A stretch of 64,000 nucleotides of DNA from Streptomyces sp. DvalAA-43 (GTDB lineage: Bacteria; Actinomycetota; Actinomycetes; Streptomycetales; Streptomycetaceae): assembly GCF_900091725.1 (NCBI RefSeq), contig NZ_FMBW01000091.1, positions 161,429 through 225,428 of the forward strand, given 5' to 3'. The notes under the pieces are model-generated. The model worked only from the letters and a program-made list of their open reading frames with translations. It was not told where the DNA came from and ran no database searches. Both the position numbers and the translations under genes were made by a program. Shown one piece after another: positions 8,650 through 16,996 of the stretch; position 1 is the stretch's first letter; each line of letters opens with the position of its first letter.

Positions 8650-9471
8650 ATGACGGCCGATCGAGTCATGGTGGGCGTGGCCCTCATCGTGGTGCTGGCC
8701 CCGCGCGGCATGGTCGCCGCGGCGACCGCGTCCACGTTCTCCGCGACGCTGGTGGCGCAGGGCGTCGCCGGCGCCGGCGCCGGCGACGGCGCCGAACGGA
8801 TCCTGCCCGCGACCTTCGTGGTGATCGTCGCCACCGTCACGCTGTACGGTCTGACGGCCTTCCCGGTCGCCCGGCGGCTCGGGGTGCTGCGCCCCGCGCG
8901 CTCCCGCCCCCTGCTGGTCGGCGGCGCGCCCTGGGCGGTCGACCTGGGACGCGCGCTGGGCTCGACGGGGCTCGACGTGCTGATGTGGGCGGGCGCCGAG
9001 CGGCAGCGGGCCCGGATCGAGGAGGCCGGACTGGCCCTGGCGCCGGGCGAACTGCTCGCGGCGGCCTCCGGTGCCGGGGCGGAGCTGGAGGGCATCACCG
9101 GTGTGCTGCTGCTCACCGAGGACGACGACTTCAACGCGCTCGCCGCCATGACCCTGCGGGAGAGCGTGGAGGGACCGGTCCACCGGCTCGCTCCGGCCGC
9201 CGGCCGCCAGGGCGTGGTGGCGCCGTACACCGGGAGCGAGCCCCTGTTCCGTACCGGTCTGACCGGGCCGGAGCCGGCCCGCCGGTACGAGGCCGGGGCC
9301 CGGGTGCTGACGCGGCACGCCGACGGCGGCCTCCCGGCCGGTCACGAGGTGCTCTTCGTCGTCAGCGCCGACGGGCGGCTCGCACCGGTCACCCACACAC
9401 GTACACCGGACGCCGGGCCGGGCGATGTAGCCGTGCTCCTCGGTCCCCCGTCCCGGCAGCCGTCGGCCTGA
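8650..9471 (+). CDS. Truncated CPA1-type cation/proton antiporter (C-terminal part only)
   Basis: A 273-residue protein that corresponds to only the last part of a CPA1 (NhaP-like) antiporter. It opens inside the membrane domain with the conserved VVLAPRGMVAAATAS segment, then the last helix (LPATFVVIVATVTLYGLTAF), then a soluble regulatory domain beginning PLLVGGAPWAVDLGRALGS. Full members have about ten helices; here the ion-binding Asp helices are absent. A good AGGAGG lies 9 bases before the ATG, so the fragment may still be translated, perhaps as a regulatory remnant. Transport is not expected. Confidence 0.7.
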   Translation: MTADRVMVGVALIVVLAPRGMVAAATASTFSATLVAQGVAGAGAGDGAERILPATFVVIVATVTLYGLTAFPVARRLGVLRPARSRPLLVGGAPWAVDLGRALGSTGLDVLMWAGAERQRARIEEAGLALAPGELLAAASGAGAELEGITGVLLLTEDDDFNALAAMTLRESVEGPVHRLAPAAGRQGVVAPYTGSEPLFRTGLTGPEPARRYEAGARVLTRHADGGLPAGHEVLFVVSADGRLAPVTHTRTPDAGPGDVAVLLGPPSRQPSA

Positions 9472-9603
9472 GGGGGCGGCCGCGTTCCCGGGTGTGCGGG
9501 CCGCGCTTCCCCTGCCCGTGACCGGAGCGGGCCCGCTGTGCTCTGATGATCGTTCCGCCATGACAGCCACGAAGGCCGTGAAGGCCGCGAAAGGACACCG
9601 CGC

Positions 9604-10146
9604 ATGACCGAGATCGTCCCTGTGCACGGACCCGAACTGGTCACTTATTCCGATGAGTTGGCCGCTCTCCTGGTGGACACCGTGAACGGCGGGTCGTCGG
9701 TGGGTTTCCTCGCGCCACTCGAGCGTGACGCGGCCGCCGCCTGGTGGCGGGAGCGGGCCGGGGCCGTCGAAACGGGCCACCTCCAGGTGTGGATCGCCCG
9801 CGACGCCGAACGGGTCATCGGAACCATCGGACTGGTCCGGTCCCCGCTGCCCAACGCACGGCACCGCGCGGAGGTGACCAAGCTGATGGTGCGTCCGTCG
9901 GCCCGCGGCCAGGGGCTGGGCCGGTCGCTGCTCGACGCCGTCGAGCGGTCGGCCGCCGAGGCCGGTGTCACCCTGCTGGTTCTGGACACCGAGAGCGGAA
10001 GTCCCGCCGAGCGGCTGTACCGTTCGGCGGGCTGGACGGAGTGCGGCTCGATCCCGGAGTACGCCGGGGACCCGGCCGGAGTCCTGAAGCCGACGACCCT
10101 CTACTACAAGCCGCTCGGCCCCGCGCGGGCGACGCCCTCCCGATGA
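9604..10146 (+). CDS. GNAT-family N-acetyltransferase
   Basis: A 180-residue GNAT acyltransferase that would transfer an acetyl group from acetyl-CoA to an unknown amine. The acetyl-CoA pyrophosphate loop is clear (motif A: LMVRPSARGQGLGRSLLDAV, with R-x-x-G-x-G), followed by a conserved LLVLDTESGSPAERLYRSAG helix-strand block. AAAGGA precedes the ATG. The gene is monocistronic, with non-coding DNA on both sides. Confidence 0.88.
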   Translation: MTEIVPVHGPELVTYSDELAALLVDTVNGGSSVGFLAPLERDAAAAWWRERAGAVETGHLQVWIARDAERVIGTIGLVRSPLPNARHRAEVTKLMVRPSARGQGLGRSLLDAVERSAAEAGVTLLVLDTESGSPAERLYRSAGWTECGSIPEYAGDPAGVLKPTTLYYKPLGPARATPSR

Positions 10147-10377
10147 CGGCGCGATCGCCGGGCCCCGTACCGATCCCCCGGGCGGGGCACAGGAGTTCGG
10201 CGCCCGGCGCGAACCGTACACGGGTCGCTCATCGGGGTCATGCCGTGTTCGAGGCGATGGCGGGACCCTCGCAGGTCGGCGAGGTGCGCGGGCTCCGGGC
10301 GGCCGACGACCGGCTTCGTACGGACCGGCTCCGGGCGTGACAATGGCTGCGGAAGTCACTTCTACGAGGAGACCCTC

Positions 10378-10866
10378 ATGACGCTGCACGACATCCCCCT
10401 GCGCACCCTCACCGGCGAGCCCACCTCCCTGGCCGACTACAGCGGCAAGGTGGTCCTGTTGGTGAATGTCGCGTCCAAGTGCGGGCTCACCCCGCAGTAC
10501 GCGGGCCTGGTGAAGCTCCAGAACGAGTACGCGGACCGCGGCTTCACCGTGCTCGGCGTGCCGTGCAACCAGTTCGCCGGTCAGGAGCCGGGCAGCGCGG
10601 AGGAGATCCAGACCTTCTGCTCGACGACGTACGGAGTCAGCTTCCCGCTGCTGGAGAAGACCGAGGTGAACGGCGACGGCCGCCACCCGCTCTACGTCGA
10701 GCTGGCCCGGCTGGCGGACGCGGACGGCGAGGCCGGTGACATCCAGTGGAACTTCGAGAAGTTCCTGATCTCCCCGGCGGGCGAGCCGGTAGCAAGGCTG
10801 CGCCCGCGCGTGGAGCCGGAGTCGCCCGAGCTCGTCACGGCCATCGAGTCCCTCCTTCCCGCCTGA
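10378..10866 (+). CDS. Glutathione peroxidase-family thiol peroxidase
   Basis: A 162-residue thioredoxin-fold peroxidase that reduces H2O2 or organic hydroperoxides. The peroxidatic residue is Cys rather than selenocysteine (NVASKCGLTPQY). The Gln and Trp of the catalytic tetrad sit in CNQFAGQEPG and IQWNFEKFL. A GAGGAG lies 6 bases before the ATG at 10378; frames starting earlier at 10240 would add unrelated residues. Actinomycetes use mycothiol and thioredoxin rather than glutathione, so the in vivo reductant is probably not glutathione. A hairpin terminator follows. Confidence 0.92.
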   Translation: MTLHDIPLRTLTGEPTSLADYSGKVVLLVNVASKCGLTPQYAGLVKLQNEYADRGFTVLGVPCNQFAGQEPGSAEEIQTFCSTTYGVSFPLLEKTEVNGDGRHPLYVELARLADADGEAGDIQWNFEKFLISPAGEPVARLRPRVEPESPELVTAIESLLPA

Positions 10867-10873
10867 CACACCG

Positions 10874-10927
10874 CGCCCCCGACCGCCGGACGGGCCAGGA
10901 TTCCGGCCCGTCCGGTGATCGGGGGCG
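10874..10927. terminator. Hairpin terminator between convergent genes
   Basis: A long GC-rich inverted repeat with an inner perfect stem CCGGACGGGCC / GGCCCGTCCGG, an 8-base loop and an outer perfect arm CGCCCCCGA / TCGGGGGCG, interrupted by a short mismatch. It lies between the peroxidase (+) and the acyl-CoA dehydrogenase (-) and should end both transcripts. Confidence 0.8.
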
Positions 10928-10944
10928 GCCCCGGAGGGACGGCC

Positions 10945-12171
10945 TCAGCGGATCGGCATGCCCGAGAGGGTGCGGGCGATGACCAGACGCTGGATCTCGC
11001 TCGTGCCCTCGAAGATCGTGTAGATCGCCGCGTCCCGGTGCATCCGCTCCACCGGGTACTCACGGGTGAAGCCGTTGCCGCCGAGGATCTGGATGGCCTG
11101 GGCGGTGACCTTCTTCGCCGTCTCGCTGGCGTACAGCTTGGACATGGAGCCCTCGGCGGACTCGAACGGCTTGCCGGTGGTCGCCATCCACGAGGCGCGC
11201 CAGACCAGCAGCCGGGCCGCGTCGATCCGGGTGCGCATGTCGGCGAGCTGGAAGGCGACGCCCTGGTTGTCGATGATCGGTCGGCCGAACTGGGTGCGGG
11301 TCTTCGCGTAGTCCAGCGCCACCTCGTACGCCGCGCGGGCGGTGCCGACCGCCATGGCGCCGACCGCCGGGCGGGACGCCTCGAAGGTGGCCATCGCGGC
11401 GTTCTTCACCCGCTCGCCGCCGGACGCGGCACGTTCGCGGGCCCGTGCCAGGCGCTGGTCGAGCTTCTCCTTGCCCCCGAGCAGACAGTGGCCGGGGACC
11501 CGGACGTCCTCCAGCACGACCTCGGCGGTGTGCGAGGCGCGGATGCCGTGCTTCTTGAACTTCTGCCCCTGGGAGAGACCGGGGGTGTCCGGCGGCACGA
11601 TGAACGAGGCGTGCCCCTTGGAGCCCAGCTCCGGGTCGACCACGGCGACCACGACATGGACGTTGGCTATGCCGCCGTTGGTCGCCCAGGTCTTGGTGCC
11701 GTTCAGCACCCACTCGTCCTTGGCCTGGTCGTACACCGCGCGGGTGCGCATCGAGGCGACGTCGGAGCCCGCGTCCGGCTCGGAGGAGCAGAAGGCGGCG
11801 ACCTTCACGTCATCGGCGTCGCCGTACATCTGCGGGATCCAGGTCCCGATCTGCTCCTCGGTGCCGTTGGCGAGGACGCCCACGGCCGCCAGGCCCGTAC
11901 CGACGATGGACAGGGCGATGCCCGCGTCGCCCCAGAAGAGCTCCTCCATCGCCATCGGGATGCCGAGTCCCGTCGGGTCGAAGAACTGCTGGGCGTAGAA
12001 GTCGAGGGAGTAGATGCCGACCTTGGCCGCCTCCTGGATGATGGGCCAGGGCGTCTCCTCACGCTCGTCCCACTCCGAAGCCGCCGGACGGATCACATCC
12101 GCGGCGAAGCCGTGAAGCCAGTCACGGACCTGCTTCTGGTCATCGTTGAGTTCGAGCGTGAACTCCGCCAT
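10945..12171 (-). CDS. Acyl-CoA dehydrogenase
   Basis: A 408-residue FAD-dependent acyl-CoA dehydrogenase that oxidises acyl-CoA to the trans-2-enoyl form. The three-domain layout is visible: N-terminal helices, the mid beta-domain with FCSSEPDAGSDVASMRTRA and TKTWATNGGIANVHVVVAV, and the C-terminal helices with RTQFGRPIIDNQGVAFQLAD. The catalytic Glu is in IFEGTSEIQRL and the FAD-binding QILGGNGFTREYPVERM follows the family. The ATG at 12171 has GGAGGGG directly upstream. It is divergent from a TetR gene, and a palindrome sits in its promoter. Confidence 0.94.
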   Translation of the reverse strand: MAEFTLELNDDQKQVRDWLHGFAADVIRPAASEWDEREETPWPIIQEAAKVGIYSLDFYAQQFFDPTGLGIPMAMEELFWGDAGIALSIVGTGLAAVGVLANGTEEQIGTWIPQMYGDADDVKVAAFCSSEPDAGSDVASMRTRAVYDQAKDEWVLNGTKTWATNGGIANVHVVVAVVDPELGSKGHASFIVPPDTPGLSQGQKFKKHGIRASHTAEVVLEDVRVPGHCLLGGKEKLDQRLARARERAASGGERVKNAAMATFEASRPAVGAMAVGTARAAYEVALDYAKTRTQFGRPIIDNQGVAFQLADMRTRIDAARLLVWRASWMATTGKPFESAEGSMSKLYASETAKKVTAQAIQILGGNGFTREYPVERMHRDAAIYTIFEGTSEIQRLVIARTLSGMPIR

Positions 12172-12211
12172 GTTCCCCTCCACGTACTGCCGTGAAAAAC
12201 CACTCGTTACT

Positions 12212-12253
12212 TGCGGTAACCGCAGTCTGTTACCGACAAGTAGCCTCTGTCAA
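12212..12253 (-). promoter_or_regulatory. Promoter with TetR-type operator for the acyl-CoA dehydrogenase gene
   Basis: Read on the minus strand, TTGACA (12248-12253) is followed after 15 bases by TAACAG (12227-12232). Immediately downstream is a palindrome TGCGGT-A-ACCGCA at 12212-12224. Further GTTAC/GTAAC half-sites flank it (12206-12220, 12229-12234). A repressor here would block the transcription start. The divergent TetR gene is the natural candidate. The 15-base spacer is short, so the exact -10 is uncertain. Confidence 0.5.
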
Positions 12254-12344
12254 CCGCCCGGGTTCGGATCCGCACGGCGCTGGGCAGGGTGTTACGTTGC
12301 GCAGGCACGATGCATGTGCACGGCCAGGGGCGGGGAGAGGCGAC

Positions 12345-12995
12345 ATGGAGAGCACACGACAGGCAGAGCGACAGCGGACAGCGGCCGAGAGCCGCCGCCG
12401 GGAGCTGCTCGAAGCCGCCGACCGCGTGGTGCTCAGGGACGGGCCCGGGGCCTCGATGAACGCCATCGCGGCGGAGGCCGGAATCACCAAACCGATCCTC
12501 TACCGGCACTTCGGCGACAAGGGCGGTCTCTACCGCGCCCTCGCCAAACGCCACACCGACGCCCTGCTGATCGCCCTGCGCGCGGCCCTCGACGCCCCCG
12601 CCGAGCGCCGCAGGCGCGTCGAGTCGACGCTCGACACCTATCTCGCGGCCATCGAGGCCCGCCCGCAGGTCTACCGCTTCCTGATGCACCCGTCCGACGA
12701 CGCGGCGCCCTCGACGGAGCAGGGCTTCGACGTCGGCCGGCACTCGGCGCCGCTGCTGCGCCGGCTCGGCGAGGAACTCGCCCTGGTGATAGCCGAGCGG
12801 GTGGACCTGGGCCCGGACAGCGCGGCCATGGCCCGCATCTGGGGCCACGGCATCGTCGGCATGATGCACGCCGCCGGTGACTGGTGGCTGGGCGAACGCC
12901 CCTGTTCCCGCGAGCAGTTGGTACGCAGCCTGGCCGATCTGCTGTGGGGCAGGCTGGCCGCGGCAGGCGACCGGCCGGGCGGCCCCGGATTCTGA
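12345..12995 (+). CDS. TetR-family transcriptional regulator
   Basis: A 216-residue one-component repressor. The N-terminal helix-turn-helix is classic TetR: MNAIAAEAGITKPILYRHFG (about residues 37-56). The C-terminal helices form a variable ligand domain of the TetR_C type. GGGGAGAGG lies just before the ATG at 12345. It is transcribed away from the acyl-CoA dehydrogenase gene across 173 bases containing a palindrome, so control of that gene and itself, perhaps by an acyl-CoA or related ligand, is a reasonable inference. Earlier in-frame starts (12192) would run through the promoter region. Confidence 0.9.
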   Translation: MESTRQAERQRTAAESRRRELLEAADRVVLRDGPGASMNAIAAEAGITKPILYRHFGDKGGLYRALAKRHTDALLIALRAALDAPAERRRRVESTLDTYLAAIEARPQVYRFLMHPSDDAAPSTEQGFDVGRHSAPLLRRLGEELALVIAERVDLGPDSAAMARIWGHGIVGMMHAAGDWWLGERPCSREQLVRSLADLLWGRLAAAGDRPGGPGF

Positions 12996-13024
12996 GGCCT
13001 GGGTCACACCGGCCGCGGGAGTGG

Positions 13025-13591
13025 TCAGCCGGTGCGCGCCCAGGGCGCCCGGCGGGCCGCGCGCAGCGCCTTCCTGCGGCGCAGCCCGGTCAACCGGTCC
13101 GTGTAGACCGCGCCTTCGAGGTGGTCGCACTCGTGCTGGAGGCACCGCGCGAAGAAGCCGGTGCCGGTGACCCGGACCGGTTCGCCGTCGACCGTGAGCC
13201 CCTCGACGACGGCCCGGTCGAACCGCGGGGTGCCGGCTTCGAGGCCGGGCAGCGAGAGACAGCCCTCCGGACCGCGTACGGTGATGCCGTCGGCCTCGAC
13301 GAGCCTCGGGTTGACGAGATGGCCGAGATGGCGGACGTCCTCGTCGTCCGGGCAGTCGTAGACGAACACCCGCAGCGGAACGCCGATCTGGTTGGCCGCG
13401 AGGCCGACGCCCTCGGCCGCGTACATGGTGGCGTACATGTCCTCGACGAGCCGGGCGAGCGAGGGACCGAAGTCGGTGACGGGTTCACAGATGCCGTGCA
13501 GCACCGGATCACCGAGCAGGCTCATGGCACGAATCAGTCCGGAACTGCCGGGGATCGGGCGGTTTCGCATGGCCGCAATCGTACGTTCCAC
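13025..13591 (-). CDS. def: Peptide deformylase
   Basis: Removes the formyl group from the initiator methionine of new proteins. All three family motifs are present: GVGLAANQIG, EGCLSLPG with the metal-binding Cys, and QHECDHLEG with the two metal-binding His and catalytic Glu. It has about 188 residues when started at the GTG at 13591, which has GGTGGAGG upstream; an ATG at 13570 is the alternative. Streptomyces usually carry several paralogous deformylases. It is divergent from murT. Confidence 0.93.
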   Translation of the reverse strand: MERTIAAMRNRPIPGSSGLIRAMSLLGDPVLHGICEPVTDFGPSLARLVEDMYATMYAAEGVGLAANQIGVPLRVFVYDCPDDEDVRHLGHLVNPRLVEADGITVRGPEGCLSLPGLEAGTPRFDRAVVEGLTVDGEPVRVTGTGFFARCLQHECDHLEGAVYTDRLTGLRRRKALRAARRAPWARTG

Positions 13592-13645
13592 GCGACCTCC
13601 ACCTTCCCGGCGGTGCCAGGGTGCGGTCGCCGCGCCGGACATCGA

Positions 13646-13651
13646 TAGGCT
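13646..13651 (+). promoter_or_regulatory. Likely -10 element of the murT-gatD operon
   Basis: TAGGCT lies 34 bases before the murT ATG. This form of the -10 hexamer is common in Streptomyces housekeeping promoters. No good -35 is visible at the expected distance. It would give a leader of roughly 27 bases containing the AGGAGG ribosome site. Confidence 0.4.
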
Positions 13652-13684
13652 GGGCGTGGACCGATGCAAGGAGGATCTAGGACG

Positions 13685-14923
13685 ATGGCAGGCAACACGG
13701 AGCCGCTGTCGCCGCGGGCCAAGCTGGCCGTGACGGCGGGCAAGGCCGCGGCGGCGGTGTCACGCGCCGCAGGGCGCGGCAGCGGATCGGTGATCGGCGG
13801 CCGGGTGGCGCTCAAGCTCGACCCCGACCTGCTGGGGCGGCTGGCGCAGCACCTGGACGTGATCCTCGTGTCGGCGACGAACGGCAAGACGACGACGACC
13901 CGGCTGATCGCCGAGGCGCTGCGGGCCGCCGGCCCGGTGGTGTCGAACGCGCTCGGCGCCAATATGCCGGCGGGTATCACCTCGGCGCTGGCGGGCGGCT
14001 CGGACGCGCAGTACGGCGTGATCGAGGTCGACGAGAAGTACCTCGCCGGGGTCGCGCGTGACACGACGCCCAAGGTGATCGCGCTGCTCAACCTCTCCCG
14101 CGACCAGCTGGACCGCGCGGCCGAGACCCGGATGCTGGCGGAGAAGTGGCGTGAAGGGCTGTCCGGCTCGAAGGCCGTGATCGTCGCGAACGCCGACGAC
14201 CCGCTGATCGTCTGGGCCGCTTCCTCCTCCCCCAATGTGGTGTGGGTCGCGGCGGGACAGGCGTGGAAGGACGACGCCTGGTCCTGCCCCGCCTGCGGCG
14301 GTGTGATGCAGCGCCCCGGCGACGACTGGTTCTGCGGCGAGTGCGGATTCCGCAGGCCCGCTCCCAGCTGGGTCCTGCACGGCGACTACGTCCTGGACCC
14401 GCACGGTTCGGCCTGGCCGATCCACCTCCAGCTGCCCGGCCGCGCCAACAAGGCCAACGCCACCAGCTCCGCCGCCGTGGCCGCCGTCTTCGGTGTGCCG
14501 CCACAGGTCGCGCTGGAGCGGATGTACCAGGTGCAGGCCGTCGCGGGCCGCTACGACGTGGTGTCCTTCCTCGGCCGTGAGCTGCGGCTGCTGCTGGCGA
14601 AGAACCCCGCGGGCTGGCTCGAGACGTTCTCCCTGATCGACCCGCCGCCCACGCCGGTGATCCTCTCCGTCAACGCCCGCGGCGCCGACGGCACGGACAC
14701 CTCCTGGCTGTGGGACGTGGACTACACCCAGCTCGCCGGTCACCCGATCTTCGTGCTCGGCGACCGCAAGCTGGACCTGGCGGTCCGCCTCGAAGTGGCC
14801 GGACTCGACTTCCGGGTCTGCGAGAACCTCGACGAGGCCGTGCAGCAGTCCCCGCCCGGCCGTATCGAGGTCATCGCCAACTACACCGCCTTCCAGGATC
14901 TGCGCCGTCGTGTCGGCAACTGA
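13685..14923 (+). CDS. murT: Lipid II isoglutaminyl synthase, MurT subunit
   Basis: MurT and GatD together amidate D-glutamate of lipid II to isoglutamine. This 412-residue Mur-ligase-like subunit has the ATP loop SATNGKTTTTRLIAEAL, the Mur ligase central-domain segments, and an inserted four-Cys zinc ribbon (CPACGG and CGECGF, about residues 200-222) that marks MurT. The C-terminal DUF1727 region contains the IEVIANYTAFQDLRR segment conserved in MurT. The ATG at 13685 has AGGAGG about 10 bases upstream. gatD follows after 34 bases with its own ribosome site. Confidence 0.95.
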   Translation: MAGNTEPLSPRAKLAVTAGKAAAAVSRAAGRGSGSVIGGRVALKLDPDLLGRLAQHLDVILVSATNGKTTTTRLIAEALRAAGPVVSNALGANMPAGITSALAGGSDAQYGVIEVDEKYLAGVARDTTPKVIALLNLSRDQLDRAAETRMLAEKWREGLSGSKAVIVANADDPLIVWAASSSPNVVWVAAGQAWKDDAWSCPACGGVMQRPGDDWFCGECGFRRPAPSWVLHGDYVLDPHGSAWPIHLQLPGRANKANATSSAAVAAVFGVPPQVALERMYQVQAVAGRYDVVSFLGRELRLLLAKNPAGWLETFSLIDPPPTPVILSVNARGADGTDTSWLWDVDYTQLAGHPIFVLGDRKLDLAVRLEVAGLDFRVCENLDEAVQQSPPGRIEVIANYTAFQDLRRRVGN

Positions 14924-14957
14924 CCCCGGGTCCGGCCACCTCCGGAGAGGACGAAGC

Positions 14958-15686
14958 ATGAGCAACAACGGTCTGCGTCTGGTCTGGGTCTACCCCGACC
15001 TCCTCAGCACCTACGGCGACCAGGGCAACGCGCTGGTGGTGGAGCGCCGGGCCCGGCAGCGCGGTCTCGACGTGCAGCGCGTCGACGTGCGCAGCGACCA
15101 GCCGATCCCGACGTCCGGCGACATCTATCTGATCGGCGGCGGTGAGGACCGGCCGCAGCGGCTTGCCGCGGAGCGGCTGCGCCGCGACGGCGGGCTCAGC
15201 CGGGCCGCGTCGAACGGCGCGATCATCTTCTCGGTCTGCGCCGGCTACCAGATCCTCGGCCACGAGTTCATCAACGACCTCGGTGAGCGCGAGCCCGGCC
15301 TCGGGCTGCTCGACGTGGTCTCCACTCGTGGCGAGGGGGCCCGGTGCGTCGGTGACGTACTGGCCGACATCGACCCGCAGCTCGGCCTGCCGCCGCTGAC
15401 CGGTTTCGAGAACCACCAGGGCGTCACCCATCTCGGACCGACGGCACGGCCGTTCGCCCGGGTGCAGTTCGGCCGGGGCAACGGCACCGGCGACGGCACC
15501 GAGGGCGCGTACAACGACACCGTCTTCGGTACGTACATGCACGGCCCTGTGATGGCGCGCAACCCGCACATCGCGGACCTGCTGCTGAAGCTGGCCCTCG
15601 ATGTGAACGCGCTGCCGCCGACGGACGACCGCTGGTACGAGGCGCTGCGCGCCGAGCGCATCGCCTCGGCCACGCAGCCCGCCTGA
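14958..15686 (+). CDS. gatD: Lipid II isoglutaminyl synthase, glutaminase subunit GatD
   Basis: A 242-residue class I glutamine amidotransferase that releases ammonia from glutamine for MurT. The nucleophile is Cys94 in FSVCAGYQILG, and the catalytic His is at about 195 in GTYMHGPVM. The oxyanion-hole glycines lie in YLIGGGEDRPQ. It forms a two-gene operon with murT, and GGAGAGGACGAA precedes the ATG. Amidation of lipid II is needed for efficient peptidoglycan cross-linking by the peptidyltransferases of actinobacteria. Confidence 0.95.
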   Translation: MSNNGLRLVWVYPDLLSTYGDQGNALVVERRARQRGLDVQRVDVRSDQPIPTSGDIYLIGGGEDRPQRLAAERLRRDGGLSRAASNGAIIFSVCAGYQILGHEFINDLGEREPGLGLLDVVSTRGEGARCVGDVLADIDPQLGLPPLTGFENHQGVTHLGPTARPFARVQFGRGNGTGDGTEGAYNDTVFGTYMHGPVMARNPHIADLLLKLALDVNALPPTDDRWYEALRAERIASATQPA

Positions 15687-15768
15687 TGAGGCGCCGGACG
15701 TTCGACGATCAGACGCCCTTGCGTTCGCTCGTCTGAGCGGAGTCCAGCAGGCGGACGCCCGGTTCGGT

Positions 15769-15798
15769 CCCGCCACCCTGCGCCGGTAGGGTGGCGGG
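15769..15798 (+). promoter_or_regulatory. Inverted repeat overlapping the probable pfkA promoter
   Basis: CCCGCCACCCT and AGGGTGGCGGG are perfect 11-base arms around an 8-base loop. The right arm contains TAGGGT (15787-15792), a good Streptomyces -10 for the next gene, with TTCGGT 18 bases before it. It could be an operator for pfkA or a terminator for gatD; the sequence does not decide. Confidence 0.45.
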
Positions 15799-15856
15799 GA
15801 TCCAACCGGACGACGTGGTCCGGTCGTCGGCCCACGTTGCAAAGGTTTCCCGGGCA

Positions 15857-16885
15857 ATGCGAATTGGTGTGCTCACCTCCGGCGGCGACTGCCCCGGCCT
15901 CAATGCCGTCATCCGTTCCGTCGTGCACCGCGCGGTGGTCGACCACGGCGACGAGGTCATCGGCTTCCACGACGGGTGGAAGGGCCTCCTTGAGTGCGAC
16001 TTCCGCAAGCTCGACCTCGACGCGGTCGGCGGCATCCTCGCCCGGGGCGGCACGATCCTCGGCTCCTCCCGGGTCCAGCCCGCCCATCTGCGCGGTGGCG
16101 TGGAACAGGCCAGGGGCCATGTCTCCGATCTCGGTCTCGACGCGATCATCCCGATCGGCGGCGAGGGCACGCTGAAAGCGGCCAATCTGCTCTCCGAGGC
16201 GGGTCTGCCGATCGTCGGCGTACCGAAGACCATAGACAACGACATCGCCTCCACGGACGTGACCTTCGGCTTCGACACCGCCGTCGGTGTCGCGACGGAG
16301 GCGCTCGACCGGCTGAAGACGACCGCCGAGTCGCACCAGCGGGTGCTGATCGTCGAGGTCATGGGCCGTCACACCGGCTGGATCGCCCTGCACTCGGGCA
16401 TGGCGGCCGGCGCGCACGCCATCGTCGTGCCGGAGCGCCCGTTCGACATCGACGAGCTGACCGAGGTGGTCGGGGAGCGTTTCTCGGCCGGCAAGAAGTT
16501 CGCCATCGTGGTCGTCGCCGAGGGCGCCAAGCCCCGCGAGGGCTCGTCCATGGAGATCGAGCAGGGCACCAAGGACATCTACGGGCACGAGCGATTCGCC
16601 GGCCTGGCCACGCGACTCTCCAGCGAGCTGGAGCGGCGACTCGGCAAGGAGGCCCGCCCGGTGATCCTCGGCCATGTGCAGCGCGGCGGTACGCCGACCG
16701 CGTACGACCGGGTGCTCGCCACCCGCTTCGGCTGGCACGCGGTGGAGGCGGCGCACCGCGGTGAGTTCGGCATGATGACGGCGCTGCGCGGCACGGACAT
16801 CGTGATGGTGCCGCTGGGCCGGGCCGTGGAGACGCTGAAGACCGTCCCGGCCGAGCGGTACGCCGAGGCCGAGTGCGTGCTCTGA
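15857..16885 (+). CDS. pfkA: 6-phosphofructokinase
   Basis: A 342-residue glycolytic kinase that phosphorylates fructose 6-phosphate. The nucleotide loop TSGGDCPGLNAVIR opens the protein at the ATG. The GGEGTLKAA motif, the catalytic PKTIDNDI, the substrate motif MGRHTGWIALHSG and the C-terminal HVQRGGTPTAYDR follow. GGEGT, with Gly at the position that discriminates donors, fits an ATP-dependent enzyme of the actinobacterial (group III) type rather than a PPi-dependent one. Frames beginning upstream at 15791 run through the promoter. Confidence 0.95.
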   Translation: MRIGVLTSGGDCPGLNAVIRSVVHRAVVDHGDEVIGFHDGWKGLLECDFRKLDLDAVGGILARGGTILGSSRVQPAHLRGGVEQARGHVSDLGLDAIIPIGGEGTLKAANLLSEAGLPIVGVPKTIDNDIASTDVTFGFDTAVGVATEALDRLKTTAESHQRVLIVEVMGRHTGWIALHSGMAAGAHAIVVPERPFDIDELTEVVGERFSAGKKFAIVVVAEGAKPREGSSMEIEQGTKDIYGHERFAGLATRLSSELERRLGKEARPVILGHVQRGGTPTAYDRVLATRFGWHAVEAAHRGEFGMMTALRGTDIVMVPLGRAVETLKTVPAERYAEAECVL

Positions 16886-16902
16886 GCGACACCCCGTCCG
16901 AC

Positions 16903-16940
16903 GAACCGCCCCCGGTCGCAGCCGCGACCGGGGGCGGTTC
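16903..16940 (+). terminator. Terminator of pfkA
   Basis: A perfect 17-base stem (16903-16919 with 16924-16940) around the loop AGCC, starting 18 bases after the pfkA stop. A TACTCT -10-like hexamer for the next gene starts right after it, at 16941. Confidence 0.85.
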
Positions 16941-16996
16941 TACTCTGGTCGGGACAACCGGCACGAAACGGGGACGTCCCCAGCAGGAGTGAACAG

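Noticed and set aside
10390..10866. Selenocysteine in the glutathione peroxidase-like protein
   Set aside because: The peroxidatic codon is a normal Cys codon within SKCGLT; no in-frame TGA is present.
7564..10869. 1101-codon minus-strand frame running through five genes
   Set aside because: Only its last 93 codons, the SHOCT protein, are real. The rest is antisense to the antiporter remnant, acetyltransferase and peroxidase, or off-frame to the DUF6325-like gene.
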